Origin: Protopterus annectens
Taxonomy: Eukaryota > Chordata > Ceratodontiformes > Protopteridae
NCBI RefSeq assembly: GCF_019279795.1
Contig: NC_056738.1
Location: 404,669,245 to 404,733,244 of the forward strand
Length of the DNA stretch: 64,000 nucleotides
Reading direction: 5' to 3'
Below are positions 20,560 to 32,898 of this stretch, in pieces; position 1 is the stretch's first letter, and each line of letters begins with the position of its first letter. Below the pieces are notes generated by a model. The model searched no databases, was not told the DNA's origin, and saw only the letters and a program-made list of their open reading frames with translations. Both the position numbers and the translations under genes were made by a program.

Positions 20560-20720
20560 AGTTATTGTGTGAACATATTGTAACTTTAAGCTTTACATTT
20601 TTCTCTGTTGGCTAAAACTGCTTGTTTTGTAACTGGAGCTTTTCTCCCTGAGCCTCCACTGAAAAGAAGCTACCTCAGCCCAGTAAGACTACTACGGTCA
20701 ACAAAAGCAATAAATAAATA
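20560..20720 (+). repeat. 3' tail of L2-like LINE
   Basis: The words GGAGCTTTTCTCCC, GCCTCC(A/G)CTGAAAA and a terminal AATAAATAAATA match, in inverse orientation, the 3' end of the LINE at 39600-43300 (39600-39690). It interrupts the CR1-like copy. Confidence 0.65.
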
Positions 20721-22336
20721 GGTTAACGCAGATCATAAACTAGTGACCTAAAGCAACTGAAATCAGTATCTCAGAATTCAAGGATTTCAAACATTCTAAT
20801 CTTAACTTCTGTGGCAAAGTTTAAAAATTTACTTACAGCAGCATTACAAGTTGCCACAGCAGGTAGCTTCACAAAGGAGTTGTATATCCAGTCAGGTAAA
20901 TGTGTAGAACTGGCACTCCCATCCAGATCTAAATATAATGGGATGGTTAAAAAAAAAAAAAAAACACCCTGTTGATTCTCCAGTATGAATAAACCATACA
21001 GTAAAAAAAAAATCCTTAAAGTATACAGAAAATTAAAAGACCTTTATGTCAAGGATGACATCAGAAAATTGACTAGTCTTGAAAAATGCTATTAGATCTA
21101 CTAAAGCAGTCCAAGAACTTAGTTAGGAGAAAAAAAAAACTGACGTTGCTCTGCAATTATTAATAATGGCACCGTCTGCTCTGATATAGTAGATATTAGC
21201 AGCATACTGTTTACAGAAATTCACTGCAGATTTTACCCCAGAGATGACTATTCAAAGCCAAGTTCTCCCTGAATCTTTCAGACCCCTCTATCATTACTAA
21301 AGAACATGTACCGAAGGTACACTCCAAGACCAAAAATACTTCTTCCATGGGACCTGATATACCTGGATGTTTAATAAACAGCACTACACAAACTCTGGCA
21401 GGGCTACTCCTTAAGCTCCTTAATCTGAATTTAGCACTGGCTTTGTCTCTGAGGTTTGGTGCACGGCAGTAGTAATGCCACTCCCTTAAAGGTGGCCCCA
21501 CCATTGAATCTGGGAGTTGTAGGCCATTCAGCCTAATGAACCTTGTTTACAAAGCTATGGAATATATAACTAATGTGATAAATTCTATTAAAAATCTTAC
21601 CAGGCTAGATCTGCTGCAGTTTGGCTTTGTTAAACTTAGATGCTGTCTAATGAATGTGATCAACTTCTTTGAAAGGGTAATATAGACTGTTGGCTGAGAT
21701 AGTGATGTGTATATGGTGTACCTTTACCTGGCCAAGACATTTACCATCCCTTATGCTTGCATAGTTAACTAGCTTAATGCATTAGAAATGGATCCCCATT
21801 TAGTAAGATGGATAGCGAATTGTCTTAAAGACAAAATTCGTACAGTACGGGTAGCAGTTGCCTCACCGCAGAGTATGAAGCTGACCAGTGGTGCCCTGTC
21901 TAGCTTTGTGCTGGGATCTCTTTGGTTCAGCATTTACTTTCCTGATCTCTGGACCATGAACCAAGACCTCTAGCTAACCATTTTTGCAGATGACTGTAAC
22001 CTGAGAGTCATTGCAAGCCCCCCCCATGCCAAAGTCCTTCCTCAAGGACTTACACTTGTACATACCTGTTGTACTAAAAACAGGGTCAAGTCAAATGCTA
22101 AAAAGTGCAACATTGTCACATTTGGATTTGGTAGACAACTTCTACCTCTAGCGTATGACCTAGACAACTCCCAATTTCAAAATGAGAATGTTGTTAAAGG
22201 CCTTGGAACTTGAGTTGATAATTCCTCTCTCCTTTGATCTTCATGTAACAGCAGTAGTCAGTGGTATTTCCTAAGAAATATCATCCAGGTCTAATGTGGT
22301 AATTTTTCTCTTAAATTCAACAGTAAAAAAAGTAAT

Positions 22337-22606
22337 GTCTTTCGGCTTTTCCTGGTTAGGGGTCGCCACAGTAGAACTCTGGTCCGCTCATGATTGGCAG
22401 TGGATTTGTGCGGTGCTGAGTTGCCAGCCTGACGCCCAACCTTCAAAGAAACTCTTTCACCCTCGCACCTACCTGCATGTCTTTAACGTCACTCGACCTC
22501 AGGGAGGACATGCAGACTCCACACAGAAGGCACTCCAGCCTAGAATTGAACGGGAGAACCTCTTGCTGTGAGGCGACAGTGCTAACAGCTGCACCACCGC
22601 AGCTCC
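22337..22606 (-). mobile_element. tRNA-like SINE with RTE-type tail, copy 1
   Basis: On the minus strand it starts GGTGGTGCAGCTGTTAGC (tRNA A-box region) and has GTTCAATTCTAGG, a diverged B box, near 22540, then the body TGTGTGGAGTCTGCATGT, and ends in CCTAACCAGGAAAAGCCGAA. That end resembles the 3' terminus of the RTE LINE at 31146-31200. Related copies lie at 28151-28371 and 55159-55381, all in the same orientation. Confidence 0.8.
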
Positions 22607-23379
22607 AACTAGGCTAATTATTGAATAAAATGCCCCCTTTGGAATGTGCCTTACTAGACATATTAAACTGCTTGAAAGACCCAAGAACTAAGAAGATCAC
22701 TGGCTTAAAATCCCTAAGCTACCAGAAAAGAATCCAAGCACCTTCCCCTTATTCAGTACGTTATAAACTTCCAAGGGGAGATCTGTCCTTTGTTTTCATA
22801 GGAACCTAATAGCCCAGGATCCCCAGTATCTCCAAAATCAAAAATTCCCACAAATACCAGGACCAGAGATATAAATCTTCATCAGCCAAATAAATAAAAG
22901 ACAATGGAGAGAGGGGTTCACTTTTCAGCATCTTCTTCACCTTAGGAATAGACTACTGCTGCAAATTAAGCAGCGTTCCACATTGTCTTCCTTTAAGCAG
23001 GAACTTGATTGGATAGGTGCTCACAAATTCAATCCTGGTTTGACTGGCCTAGCTCTCCTTGAAGCAGGATATATGGTCTACTAGTATGTACTGGTAAGGC
23101 ATAAATGATTGCAAGACTGATTTACTGTGTATTTCCTATTATTCACTCTCACTCTGCAAAAAATTCTGTCCAATGGCAATTGGCTACCACTCTGAAGTTG
23201 TTAATTCCACTGAAATGCTTGGTTCTCTGAGGGATCATGAACTCAGATTTGACCACCATATAAAGCCAGTTGTCATCTCAATTTACCAGAAATACTCATG
23301 TGGAGCAAAACACTTTGTCAGTCTGTTAGGGGGTCACCGCTGCTAAGGTATTTCTGTTAGCAAACCTACTATACTCATC

Positions 23380-23790
23380 CTTATAACCTCCCACTTCAGT
23401 TTAATCACTAAGAACAAGCCAACAGCAGAAGTACAAAGTAATTTTGCCTGTCACCCCTTCAGTAGCCAGCACTGCATCTCTTTATGACATACGGTTACTA
23501 GAGTGTCATCTCCATTTGTCCATAGATCACTTAAAAATGGAACACACACTTTTTCAGTTACAGTCAAATGTCTGGGTATTCAGTCCCTTTTGAAATGGCA
23601 TGCATCACCTTGTAATATCCATTCTGCTAACATGTGCTTTACCCTAGTCCCACAGTTCCATAACTGATTTAGTGACTTCTTCTCTGTATTAGTTTACTTG
23701 AGTTTTGAAATCTCTCCCCTTAGCACTTAAAAAATGCTGGCCAAAGTAGTTTTTAAGAAATCACTTGGTGCCCATTCCAAAGAACATGGG
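23380..23790 (+). mobile_element. LINE RT C-terminal relic
   Basis: Around 23555-23650 the + strand reads VKCLGIQSLLKWHA followed by an NIHSANM word, which matches the K(L/C)LGI-x(n)-LKW block after the RT domain of CR1/L2-group LINEs. No intact frame. It may belong to the LINE material just upstream. Confidence 0.5.
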
Positions 23791-23794
23791 AACC

Positions 23795-23900
23795 ATAGTT
23801 CATAGGTTTGTAGGTGTATACTAGGCTAATGGCCCAGGAGCCTTTACAAGCCTAGCCCATAGAAGTGCTCTGGCATCGTGTTGCCCAATGTTAGTTCCCA
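23795..23900 (+). repeat. Dispersed TTCATAGG / AAGCCTAGCCC repeat, clear copy
   Basis: Contains TTCATAGGTTTGTAGG, TACTAGGCTAA and TTTACAAGCCTAGCCCATAG, shared with 16890-17003 on the opposite strand and, weakly, with 13290-13380. Confidence 0.7.
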
Positions 23901-26900
23901 GTGCCTCTATCAAGTACAACCACTGGAGTGATCCCCAGGGTGGCCTTACTATTTTCCAGTTGCAGACTGCATACTGCTTATGGAACTCTCCCTCTGCATG
24001 CATTCGTTGATATTTAATGTGTGCTAATGTGTAGGTTCTCTGTACATTTTTAATTTATTACTGGTCTCCAAGACCTGCTGTTTGTCTCACTCCTGTTCCT
24101 GAGTTTCACCACTTGCATCAGGTAGTGGGTTATATGCTTCACTATTCTCTGCTATTCCCTTCACTGTCCTAACTTACTGTCAATACCTGTTTCACTGTTC
24201 TTATTTTCTAATCAAATATTCCTGTCTTGAGTTTTCTGCAGAGGCATGCATACTTTTATATACCATAGTCACTTCCTTTACTGTCCTTTATACCCTGCCA
24301 GTTATTCTCTCAATTAGTCCCCTTACTATACTATTTACCCTGCCATTTAATCTTTCCATTAAGCCCTTTACTGTTCTCTCCACATATCCTCTCCATTAGT
24401 CCTCTTACTGTACCCTCCGTACTTGTCTGTGTAAATACCTTAACTTGTAAGTAATTTTCAATTTACGTGATTTTTTGTGCTAGTTTCTTAGACTGTTTTC
24501 TTCAATTCCTCCACTTATACAGGGTGCAAGTATGTTACCTACTTGTCTACAAGTACATCATGTAAGTTTATCTTTGTGACAAAATGTTGGAGTAATGCAC
24601 CCTTGTGTATTTGTTGATTTTGTTGTATACTGATTACTGCTGACTGTTTACTAATCTGCTTTGTTCGTTGGAGCTTTTCTGCCTGGACATGTGATAAAAA
24701 TGAGCTTCATGCAGTTGGAATTTCTTGGTAAACATCTGTTGAAGTTTGTGTTGCTTTAATCCAAGTTTTTTAAAGGTTTCATTATTATTGACATTTCCAC
24801 ATTTGTTATATTTGTTGGCCTTATTAAGTATTCCGAGTAGTAGATGTGTCTTGAGAATACTGATGTAGTAGGATTTGAGTGTTAAACAGGTGTGACAAAG
24901 AGATGGCTGGTCTGATTTAGGCTAATTAACTAGTAAGACCTTGGAAAGGCTGGTGCAAGTAGGTGAGCAGTATGCCTGGTTTTGGTGGCTGTGTAACATT
25001 TAAAAGCCCCAAATTTACAGTAAACGACTGCCTTATTGTTCTGTGTTAGAGGCAGTAATAGGGTGATTAGAGTGTCAAGGAAAGATGTATTAGTGAGCAG
25101 CTGTCAGGGAACGAGGGAAGAGAACTCTTGCTCCCAAGTGACAGATTTATATAACCTAAGAATGGGAGAATGATAATTAAATTAACTCTGTGTAAGTGGG
25201 GAAGCTGTTACTGGTTGACAGGGTTGTGCATCTGTCAGTGGGTTAGCTCATATAGTGGGCAGTCAGACAGCTGGCTTGATGACAGACTGAGTTTGCAGCA
25301 ATGAAGCATTTAAGGGTGATGAGTCTGTGAAAGTAAGTGCCATTGTGATGGGTAAGCTTGGAGGGGCCTGAGTGCTCCTATCCTGGTAATTTGACTCTCA
25401 GAACATTGTTTTTGTTTGAATTTTATAATGATCCAGTGAATATCCAACATGTGCTTCATAGTTTGTCCACACTAGAAACATACTTGCTGTTAATGGTGTT
25501 TTACTTACTTGTGTCAGAAAATATTCACTATTAGAACAGAGAGTATCGTAAAACACCACAGCCATAGGTACATTCACTGTACCATTTTAACAAAAGGCCA
25601 CAGGCATATTACTTGAATCTTTTTTTTCTGTGAAGAATGTACGTAAGCACTGTTTTACTGTAAAGGATGTGGACTAGCACAGAGAAAATTTTCATTAGTG
25701 TAAATCCCAGAAACTTGTGTAGCTAGATAATTTTATGTTATTCATTTAAAATTTCTGCCTTGCATTTGTATTACGTGTTTTTTTTTTAAATATAAGCTTA
25801 TAACACTGAAGCAAGTACACACTTTTGAGCTTTATTAAGGAAGTAGTAACCTTTTAAGTGTTTGAGAAAGTTTGTGATGTGTATCAATATGTTTTTATAT
25901 TTAAATGAGATATTGGTATATGAAAAATGTGCCTTTTATGATGATCCTGTTTATGGGGGTGTGTGCATGCTCTATGTGATTGGCACTAGAGATTTGATTT
26001 CAGTTGGCATTCAAGATATGTTTTGGGGGGGAAGCAGTTTTTGCAAGCTTGATCATGTAATAATCATCAAGCTGTCATCCACTAATTTAACCCATTTACC
26101 CCCCCCCCCAAGTGAGAAACCTGTGATTTCCACCTAGGGCAAGGGTCAGGTGATAGCAGTGGTGCATTATCCACTGGAGAAATCTGACCGGTTTTGCATT
26201 TAAGCCTTAACCAGTTCGCAAATATGCATTCCATAGGATGATGAGCAGTGAACATCTATGAGGGGCGTGTCTCCCTCTTCTGCCAGAGGTGGTCTCTCGG
26301 TTATCCTGCCCTTCCACTGGCCCCCTTGAAGGGAGACTATTTTTGGTGATTCCTGGTTTTCACCAAGGATTTAATGAGACTGCACTTCCATGCATGTTCC
26401 AGATTCACTCTCCCACCCGCATCAGAGGAAGGTGAGCAGGAAGTCTTTTGTTCCTCCACCTGCCTTGGCCAACTTCAACATTTTCCAAGCTGCTAACCAA
26501 ACTTTGGTTGACTCTTATAGATATCATATTATCCCCCTGTGCTAGGGAGGTAGAAGTCTAAGTTTTAACTCTGCTTTTTTTGTGGAGCAGAACCCCCTCC
26601 ATCTCATTGCAACCCCTTATTGTATCTAGCCCTAAGTTGCTGCTCCTTTGTGGGGAGAGGGAAAACACATCCCCATTATAGTGACCTCTATCATTGAAGT
26701 GTAACATTCAGTTGTGTGTTTGAAATTATTAGGTCATTGCATATTTGTTGTACTTCCATATACCCCAGCAGTAGTTGGAATAATATTTGTATTTTTCTCA
26801 CTTTATTAAGTCTTATATTTGTTGATAGTTAAACATTTCTAAATCCTAAACTAGGATAAGGCATAGGTTAACAGAAGGGACATTAGAAGATGATACATAC

Positions 26901-27406
26901 CATTTCAAAAAGCATTTGAATGAAACTGAAAGACAGTGTGTGTGCTAGTTTTAAGTGACCTATAGAAAATTTCTGAGAATGTGTTTGTCAGTGTGATCCT
27001 GTAGTGATCACCTCAGAGTTTAGTTAATATAGTCCATACCCATATATGTGTAATTTTGTGATGAATACCTCACACACTTTGCTTTACTGTTGCAACACTG
27101 GCTATATTTAGTTGTAATGTGTGTAACTGAGTAATACATTTGAAAATTATTGCGGTTTAAATCCATCAAGCAGTTTGATATATGCAGAGAGTCAAAACTG
27201 TATGCACCCACATTTGGCCATGCTGTAAGTACAGACTAACTTGTAGCACAGATGTTTATTTAAAATAACTGGTTGAATTATTTGCTTGCTTGCATTTTCT
27301 TTTACTAACTGTACTTCGTAGTTTGGGTGAAATACTCAGTTTATATTGTGTAAATAGCCCATTGACCATATAAAAAAATTAAGCCAGGATCTACTTTTTT
27401 TTCCAG
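23900..27406. other. Upstream flank or 5' intron of CFLAR; no feature recognised
   Basis: No supported ORF. Positions 24240-24420 contain loosely repeated CCTTTACTGT / TACCCTGCCA / CCATTAGTCC phrases. A run of ten C bases lies near 26100. Upstream non-coding CFLAR exons or the promoter may be here or outside the window; I cannot identify them. Confidence 0.45.
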
Positions 27407-27537
27407 AGTGAAGTAACCTGGTCACATTGAAGAACGCAAAAAGAAATGATAAAATTTGAATTCGGGACAGTTGTACAGTACCTAATTCTGAAGTAATGAG
27501 CTTTTCTGAAAAGCTGCTGTTGCTGTAGAAGTTAGCT
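27407..27537 (+). promoter_or_regulatory. CFLAR: CFLAR 5' leader (exon part) with two short upstream ORFs
   Basis: A pyrimidine tract and TTTTTTCCAG ending at 27406 form a good 3' splice site, so the exon probably begins at 27407. The leader holds an upstream ORF of 16 codons plus stop (27446-27496), whose TAA overlaps the ATG of a second ORF of 10 codons (27496-27528). The stop of the second is in frame with, and just before, the main ATG at 27538. If transcribed as drawn, ribosomes would meet two short ORFs first, a layout that can damp translation. Confidence 0.55.
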
Positions 27538-27827
27538 ATGACAGGGTTAATTCCAGCTGCTACAATCCACCAGATAGTTGAAGAGCTCTCTGAAGAAGAA
27601 AAAGAAATGATTGTCTTTATGTGTATTGATGAGTTTCCAAATGCACCTTTTCAGAGTGTGAAGGAACTGCTTTTCTCAATAAACCGAAAACAGCAGTGGT
27701 GCTATTGGCTGCACGAGCTGATGTTTAGGTTACAACGATTTGACTTGTTACGAAGGGTACTTAAATCTGATAAGCAGTTTGTGGAGACTTGGCAGCAGCG
27801 AAATAATGGATTAGTGTCTGATTACAG
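27538..27827 (+). CDS. CFLAR: CFLAR (c-FLIP) coding exon 1, death effector domain 1
   Basis: Encodes DED1 of c-FLIP, the regulator that joins FADD and caspase-8 at death receptors in the cytoplasm and controls caspase-8 activation. The 97 residues match the family in order: TIHQIVEEL near the start, EEEKEMIVFMC, LHELMFRLQRFDLLRRVLK with the RxDL motif of DEDs (RFDL), VETWQQRN, and LVSDYR at the end. The order and VLMxEI continuation in the next exon fit CFLAR better than CASP8 or CASP10. An in-frame TAG at 27526 makes the ATG at 27538 the start. The exon ends GATTACAG with the donor GTAAAC at 27828, phase 2. The next exon is 26.1 kb away. Confidence 0.93.
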
Positions 27828-28130
27828 GTAAACATTTTATTCGTATTTTAATTGTTTTAAGTGTTTTCATTGTTTTGTAAAATATTTGAAATTACTGGGT
27901 TATTGCAGTGTGTATTTATGGAGTTGTCAGCAACTCTGAGAATGTGCTGTGTGTTTATCATGTTATATATAGACTGTTTGCTTTCTGTACGTTCATAGGT
28001 TTGCTGAACAAATTCAAGGCCTGTTGGCCATCATGAATCTTGAGCCCCAGATCCCATGTTGGAACTTATGGGTGCCAATGTAGTTGTCCAATTCCTTCAT
28101 GAAGGTAGAGATTAAAGGGCTGAGTTTTAT

Positions 28131-28371
28131 TGTGATTTGTTTGTTTGTTTGTGTCTTTCGGCTTTTCCTGGTTAGGGGTCACCACAGCGGAACTCCGGTC
28201 CGCTAATGATTGGTAGTGTATTTTTACGTACCGGGTTACCAGCCCTGACGCACAACCTCCAACGAAGGCACACCCCATTCACGTATGCCTCCACACAGAA
28301 GACGCTCTAGCTGAGAATCGAACGGGACAACGTCTTGCTATGAGGCGACAATGCTACTGCAGCACCATGAC
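28131..28371 (-). mobile_element. tRNA-like SINE with RTE-type tail, copy 2, with (TTTG)n end
   Basis: The element proper is 28151-28371 on the minus strand: start with GTGCTGCAGTAGCATTGTCG, B-box-like GTTCGATTCTC near 28310, and the RTE-like end at 28153-28195. The tail is followed by a TTTG microsatellite (28131-28152 on the + strand, CAAA on the element strand). Confidence 0.85.
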
Positions 28372-28429
28372 GAGTTTATTCAATAAGTGTGAATGTGTTT
28401 GAGATATGAAGCTGTTGTGGTGTGCCCAA

Positions 28430-29205
28430 TATTTTTATCAGGGCTGAGTATCTTCTTTTGTTCATGTTACCAGGACCAAGAGCAAAATATTGTTTCCTTT
28501 AATGCTGTGTAGGTCAGGCATAAGTATCGACTAAGAAGATGTTAAAACACAGAGAAGAAAGACATTTGCTATAGTCTTTGACTGTAAGCCAAGTCTTGAA
28601 GTCTTTTAGTCCTTTTTGTAATCTTTATATCTTCCCTAGTTGCACCATGTGGTATGCGAGTAGGTTGTAGAATAGTTTCAGTATTTTATAACTGGTCTGG
28701 TAAGAGCTGTATACAGTTACTTCCCTAGAATGAGTCTTGACCACATGGACGATTGAGTGGGAACTCTATGCTTTGTGGACAGTGAGACGTATATTGGCAT
28801 CAAAGGAAGGTTCACCATCTACAAGGACTCCAAGGTTCCAAAGACATTGGCTGTCAACTTTTAGTTGTTCTCCCATCAATAGAATATGAAATTGGAGGGG
28901 TGAAGTGGAAAGGGGTTGCCAAATGCCATGGTGCTGTACTGATGGCAAAGCCATTTCTACCGTGCCATTTATTTACAATGCTAAGTGCTGTTTGAAGAGA
29001 GTTGATGTCAGGTGGTTAAGAAAGATACTACCAAGTTTTTAGTCGTTTTGTGTTTAGAGGGCCAGACAGTAGAATCAGTTTCGACATCTGAGAGAAAAAA
29101 ATAGCAAAAAGTAGCCCCAGGATAGTGTTATGAGGGACTCGACTGGTGGTGGGAGCTGTTGCGGGTAAGAGTTCTTTTCTTACTTGCTGTGTGTGACCAT
29201 GTAGC
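28430..29205 (-). mobile_element. CR1/L2-group LINE fragment, RT end
   Basis: Minus strand: SRVPHNTILGLLFAIFF at about 29150-29090 corresponds to the GVPQGxxLGPLLF box, and LGVLVDGEPSFDANIR at about 28830-28780 to the block after the RT. Interrupted by stops. It abuts the L1-like fragment at about 29210. Confidence 0.7.
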
Positions 29206-29209
29206 CAAT

Positions 29210-30735
29210 AATGGTCTCAAGTTATTATGACTTAAATGTGCTTGTAGATCCCCGTGATTCTATCCATCCCCCTCTTGCCTATTTTCTATATCCTTAATTG
29301 TAGTTTTCCCTATCTACAAAATCTCCTTTTTCCATTCCCATGTTGGCTTAGTTCTTAGAATACTTTCTGCTACTTTATGAGTATAATATTCTGAATGATT
29401 ATTGTTTTCCTTAAAGGTCTGCATCCAAAATCCCATTTTCTCCTTGTTTTTTGTTCTTCCCCCATTTCATAATCCTCTTTCCTCTTTGAATTATAGTTTT
29501 CTGCTTGTGCTATGAGTAGGAGCCTTAACTATGTTGCTCTGAAATACCCGTTCAATTTAGGTAATCCTAAGCCAGCCTGTTCTATTGGAAGAATAAGCTT
29601 ATCGCACTTGACTCTTGCCATCTTTCCCTCTCAGATGAAATCCTTTAGTTCTTTATTAATTGCTATCCACAATGTCTCCTGTACTTGATAAAAATATGCC
29701 TGACCTGTGTATAAAAATGTTTTAGTCCCTTTAATTTAACTGCTTGTATCTTGCTGTCCATATCCATAAAACAAAGCTTCCAATTTCTCAGTTTTTGTAT
29801 TATTTTTTGTTTAGTCTCTTCTGACATATCCTTAGCTGCCACACTGATATAATTTTTAATCCATACTCCTAATACTTCATTTTATCATATGCCCATAAGT
29901 ATGGATATTGCTGAACCAATTCGTATGTGGGTAGATAATTTACTGCAATTGCTTTTGTTTTAGCTTTGTTTATTTTGTATCCCAAAAAGGTTTGAAACTA
30001 TCTCAATATGTTCCACAGCAAACTAATGTGCCTTTCTGGTTTTGTCAGGTATAAAATAGTGTCCTCTGCAAATAGAGCCAGCTTTTCTTGACTACCGTAC
30101 CAGTTACTTCCTCAAATTTCTGAGTCCCTTGTTTTCTTTGCCAATGTTTCTAAATAATAATGCAAATAACAATGGGGAGAGAAGACACCCCTGCCTAGTT
30201 CTTCTGCACAAGCAGAGATTATCAGAGATGAACCCACCCACTTTAATTTTTGCCATCGATTCCTCATATATCTTCCTAATCAACCTTATAATTATATTAG
30301 GGAATGCAACTGCTTCCATTGCTCTGCTCATAAAGTCCCAGCTTACTCTGTCAAATGCTGTCTCTGCATAGAGACCCACCAGCAACAATGGTATTTTCTT
30401 ACATTTTGCTTTCCTGTGGATCATCACTGCTCTGTTAATGTTGTCAAATGTTTGCCTCTCCTCCACAAACTGTATTGCTCTATGTCTATCAGTTTTGGCA
30501 TCACCTTTGCCATTCTTTCAGCCATTGTGGACATAAACATTTTATAATCATGATTTAGTATTGAAATGGGCCTGTATGAAGCTGGATGTGATGGATCTTT
30601 ACCCTTTTTAGGTGTTACAGCTGCTATCGCTTCCTTCAAGGAGGTTGGTACTTCACCTCCTCTTAAAATACTGTTAAACAAAACTTTTGCCAATGTCACA
30701 TCTTCCAAAACTGTTTGTTTTATTGAAAGCTCTCA
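29210..30735 (-). mobile_element. L1/Tx1-clade LINE ORF2 RT fragment
   Basis: Minus-strand frames 30708-30424 and 30466-30104 carry ASYRPISILNHDYKMF, a degenerate DAEKAFDRVSW box (YAETAFDRVSWDFM) and RQGCLLSPLLFALLF, which are L1/Tx1-type RT blocks. An LALFAEDTILYL relic at about 30085-30050 corresponds to the FADD active site, here with the first D replaced by E. Frameshifts and stops follow down to 29230. A run of 17 A (+ strand) lies at 30735-30751. Confidence 0.8.
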
Positions 30736-30751
30736 AAAAAAAAAAAAAAAA

Positions 30752-31126
30752 CACCCCAATACACCCCTAAAACCTATTAACTTAATACTAACATACACAA
30801 TTTTACCCACGTAATAGGAACAGTTGTCCCAGACAGACAGCCACACATCCACACACGGACTTGGATTAACTTAAAAGGAAGGTTATGCATGCTAAGACGC
30901 ATGGCATAGCCTGTGCTTCTGCCAAGTGCTGGATGGTTTTGTCTGATCTTTATTACTGTCCCACACTGGGAAAACACTGAATGCTTTCAGAAAACATAAT
31001 CTCCTAGCCATTGAAAGAAAAAGTATTTTGCTTTTATTGCTCTTCAGATTGTCTCCCTGGAGACATGAGAACCAGATACTGAGTTGCTTCTACAAACACT
31101 CATTTATTTGCTAGATGAAAACTTTT
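30752..31126. other. No feature recognised
   Basis: Spacer between the L1-like fragment and the RTE element. No supported ORF. Confidence 0.4.
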
Positions 31127-31439
31127 TTTTATTATAGTCACTGTTCTTTTTCTTTCGACTGCTCCTGTTAGGGGTCACCACAGTGGATCATCTGTTCCAT
31201 TTTTTTCTGCCCTCTGCATCTTGCTGTGTCACACCATCCCTGCATGTCCTCTCTCACCACATCTGTAAAACTTATCTTAGGCCTTCTTCTTTTCCTGTTA
31301 TCTGGCAGCTGCATCCTTAGCATCCTTCTCCTAATATACCCTGCATCCTTCTACAGCACATGTCCAAATCAATGCATTCTTGCCTCTCTGGCATTATCTC
31401 CAAACCGTCCAGCTTGACCTCTAATATACTTATTTCTAG

Positions 31440-32738
31440 TCCTGTCCATCCTCTACACATCCAGTACAAATCTTAACATCTTTAACTCTGCCACCTCCAG
31501 CTCTGACTCTTGCCTTTTCGTCAGTACACTGTCTCAAACCCATATAACATAGCTGGTCTCACTACCAATTTGTAGACCCTCCCTTTCACTCTTACAGTTA
31601 CCCATCAGTCACAAATCACTACTGACACTCTTCTCCACTCATAACTACCCTGCCTGCACTCTCATCTTCACCTCTCTTGCACACTCACCATTACTCTGAA
31701 CTGTTGATCCCAAGTATTTAAACTCATCCACATTTGCAAACTCTACTCCCTGCATCCTCCTCATTCCTCTGTCACCCCTCTCATTCACACACACACATTC
31801 TGTCTTAGTCTTGCTGACCTTCATTCCTCTCCTCTCTTGAGCATTTCTGCACCTCTCCAGGGTTTCCTCAACCTGTTCTCTACTCTCTCAAAGTCATCAA
31901 CAAACATCATAGTCCACAGAGTCTCTCTCTGTCAACCTGTTCATCACCACTGCAAATAAGAAAGAGGTCAGAGCTGATCATTGATGTAATCACACCTCCA
32001 CCTTGAACACAGCCGTCACTCCTACCTCAGACCTCACCACTGTCACACTGCCCTCGTACATATCCTGCACCACTCTTACATGCTTCTCTGCCACTCCAGA
32101 CGTCCTCATACAATACCACAACTCCTCTCTAGTCTCCTGTCATATGTCTTCTCTAAGTCCAAAAAGACACACTGCATTTCCTTTTGACCTTCTCTACATT
32201 TTCCATCAACACCCTTAGAGCAAACATTGCATCTGAAGTGCTCTTTCCTGGCATGAAACTGTACTGATGCTCACTAATCATCACCTCCCTTTCTTAACCT
32301 AGCTTCCAGTACTCTTTCCCATAACGTCCTGCTGTGGCTGATCAGTTTTATCCCTCTGTAGCTACTGCAGCTCTGCACATCACCTTTATTCTTAAAAATC
32401 AGTACCAGTAGATGTCTCCAGTCCTCAGACATACTCTCACTTTCCAAGATTCCATTAAACAATCTGGTTAAAAACCCCACTGGCATCTCTTCTAAACACC
32501 TCCATGCTTCCACAGGTATGTCATCTGGACCAACAGTCTTTCCATTCTTCATCCTCCTCATAGTTGTCATTACTTCCTCCTTGCTAATCCATTGCACTTC
32601 CTGATTCATTATACCCACAACATCCAACCTTCTCTCGCTTTCATTCTCTTCATTCATCAGCCCCTCAAAGTACTCTTTCCATCTGCTCAACACACTCTCC
32701 TCACTTGTGAGTATGTTTCCCTTGTTATCCTTTATCAC
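31440..32738 (-). pseudogene. RTE reverse transcriptase region, truncated frame
   Basis: The frame 32738-32274 reads RWKEYFEGLMNEENE, VTTMRRMKNGKTVGPDDIPV, IFKNKGDVQSCSSYRGIKLI and WERVLEARLR, all RTE-clade RT signatures. Beyond 32274 the RT palm and C-terminal parts can be followed only through stops and shifts (for example the DYVLIMFVDD-like region and the LYGSETW-type region down to about 31440). Confidence 0.85.
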
Positions 32739-32898
32739 CCTAACCTGCTGTACATCTTACCCAACTTGGTCCCTCTGTCTAGCCAAACGGTACAGGTCCT
32801 TTTCTCCCTCCTTTGTGTCAAACCTTTCATACAACTCACCATATGCCTTATCCTTAGCCTTTGACACCTCTCTTTACCATAGCTCTCATCTCCTTGTC

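Larger units (their letters stand above)
18890..23090 (+). mobile_element. CR1-like LINE copy (esterase-like ORF1 end, endonuclease, RT), decayed
   Basis: In + order: AKDGLHLS at about 18965 matches the DxxHLS end of the esterase domain of CR1 ORF1; ISETWFKS and a PGF box at about 19205-19270 begin the endonuclease; ILGDFNTP lies at about 19790; QFGFVK and an LAKTF relic lie at 21620-21740; RT with WFSIYFPDL and FADDCN at about 21925-21990; the thumb (NAKKCNIVTFG) at 22095-22130; and the C-terminal YSVRYKLPRGDLSFVF block at 22755-22800. Many stops and frameshifts make it dead. An L2-like tail (20560-20720) and a SINE (22337-22606) lie within it. Confidence 0.8.
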
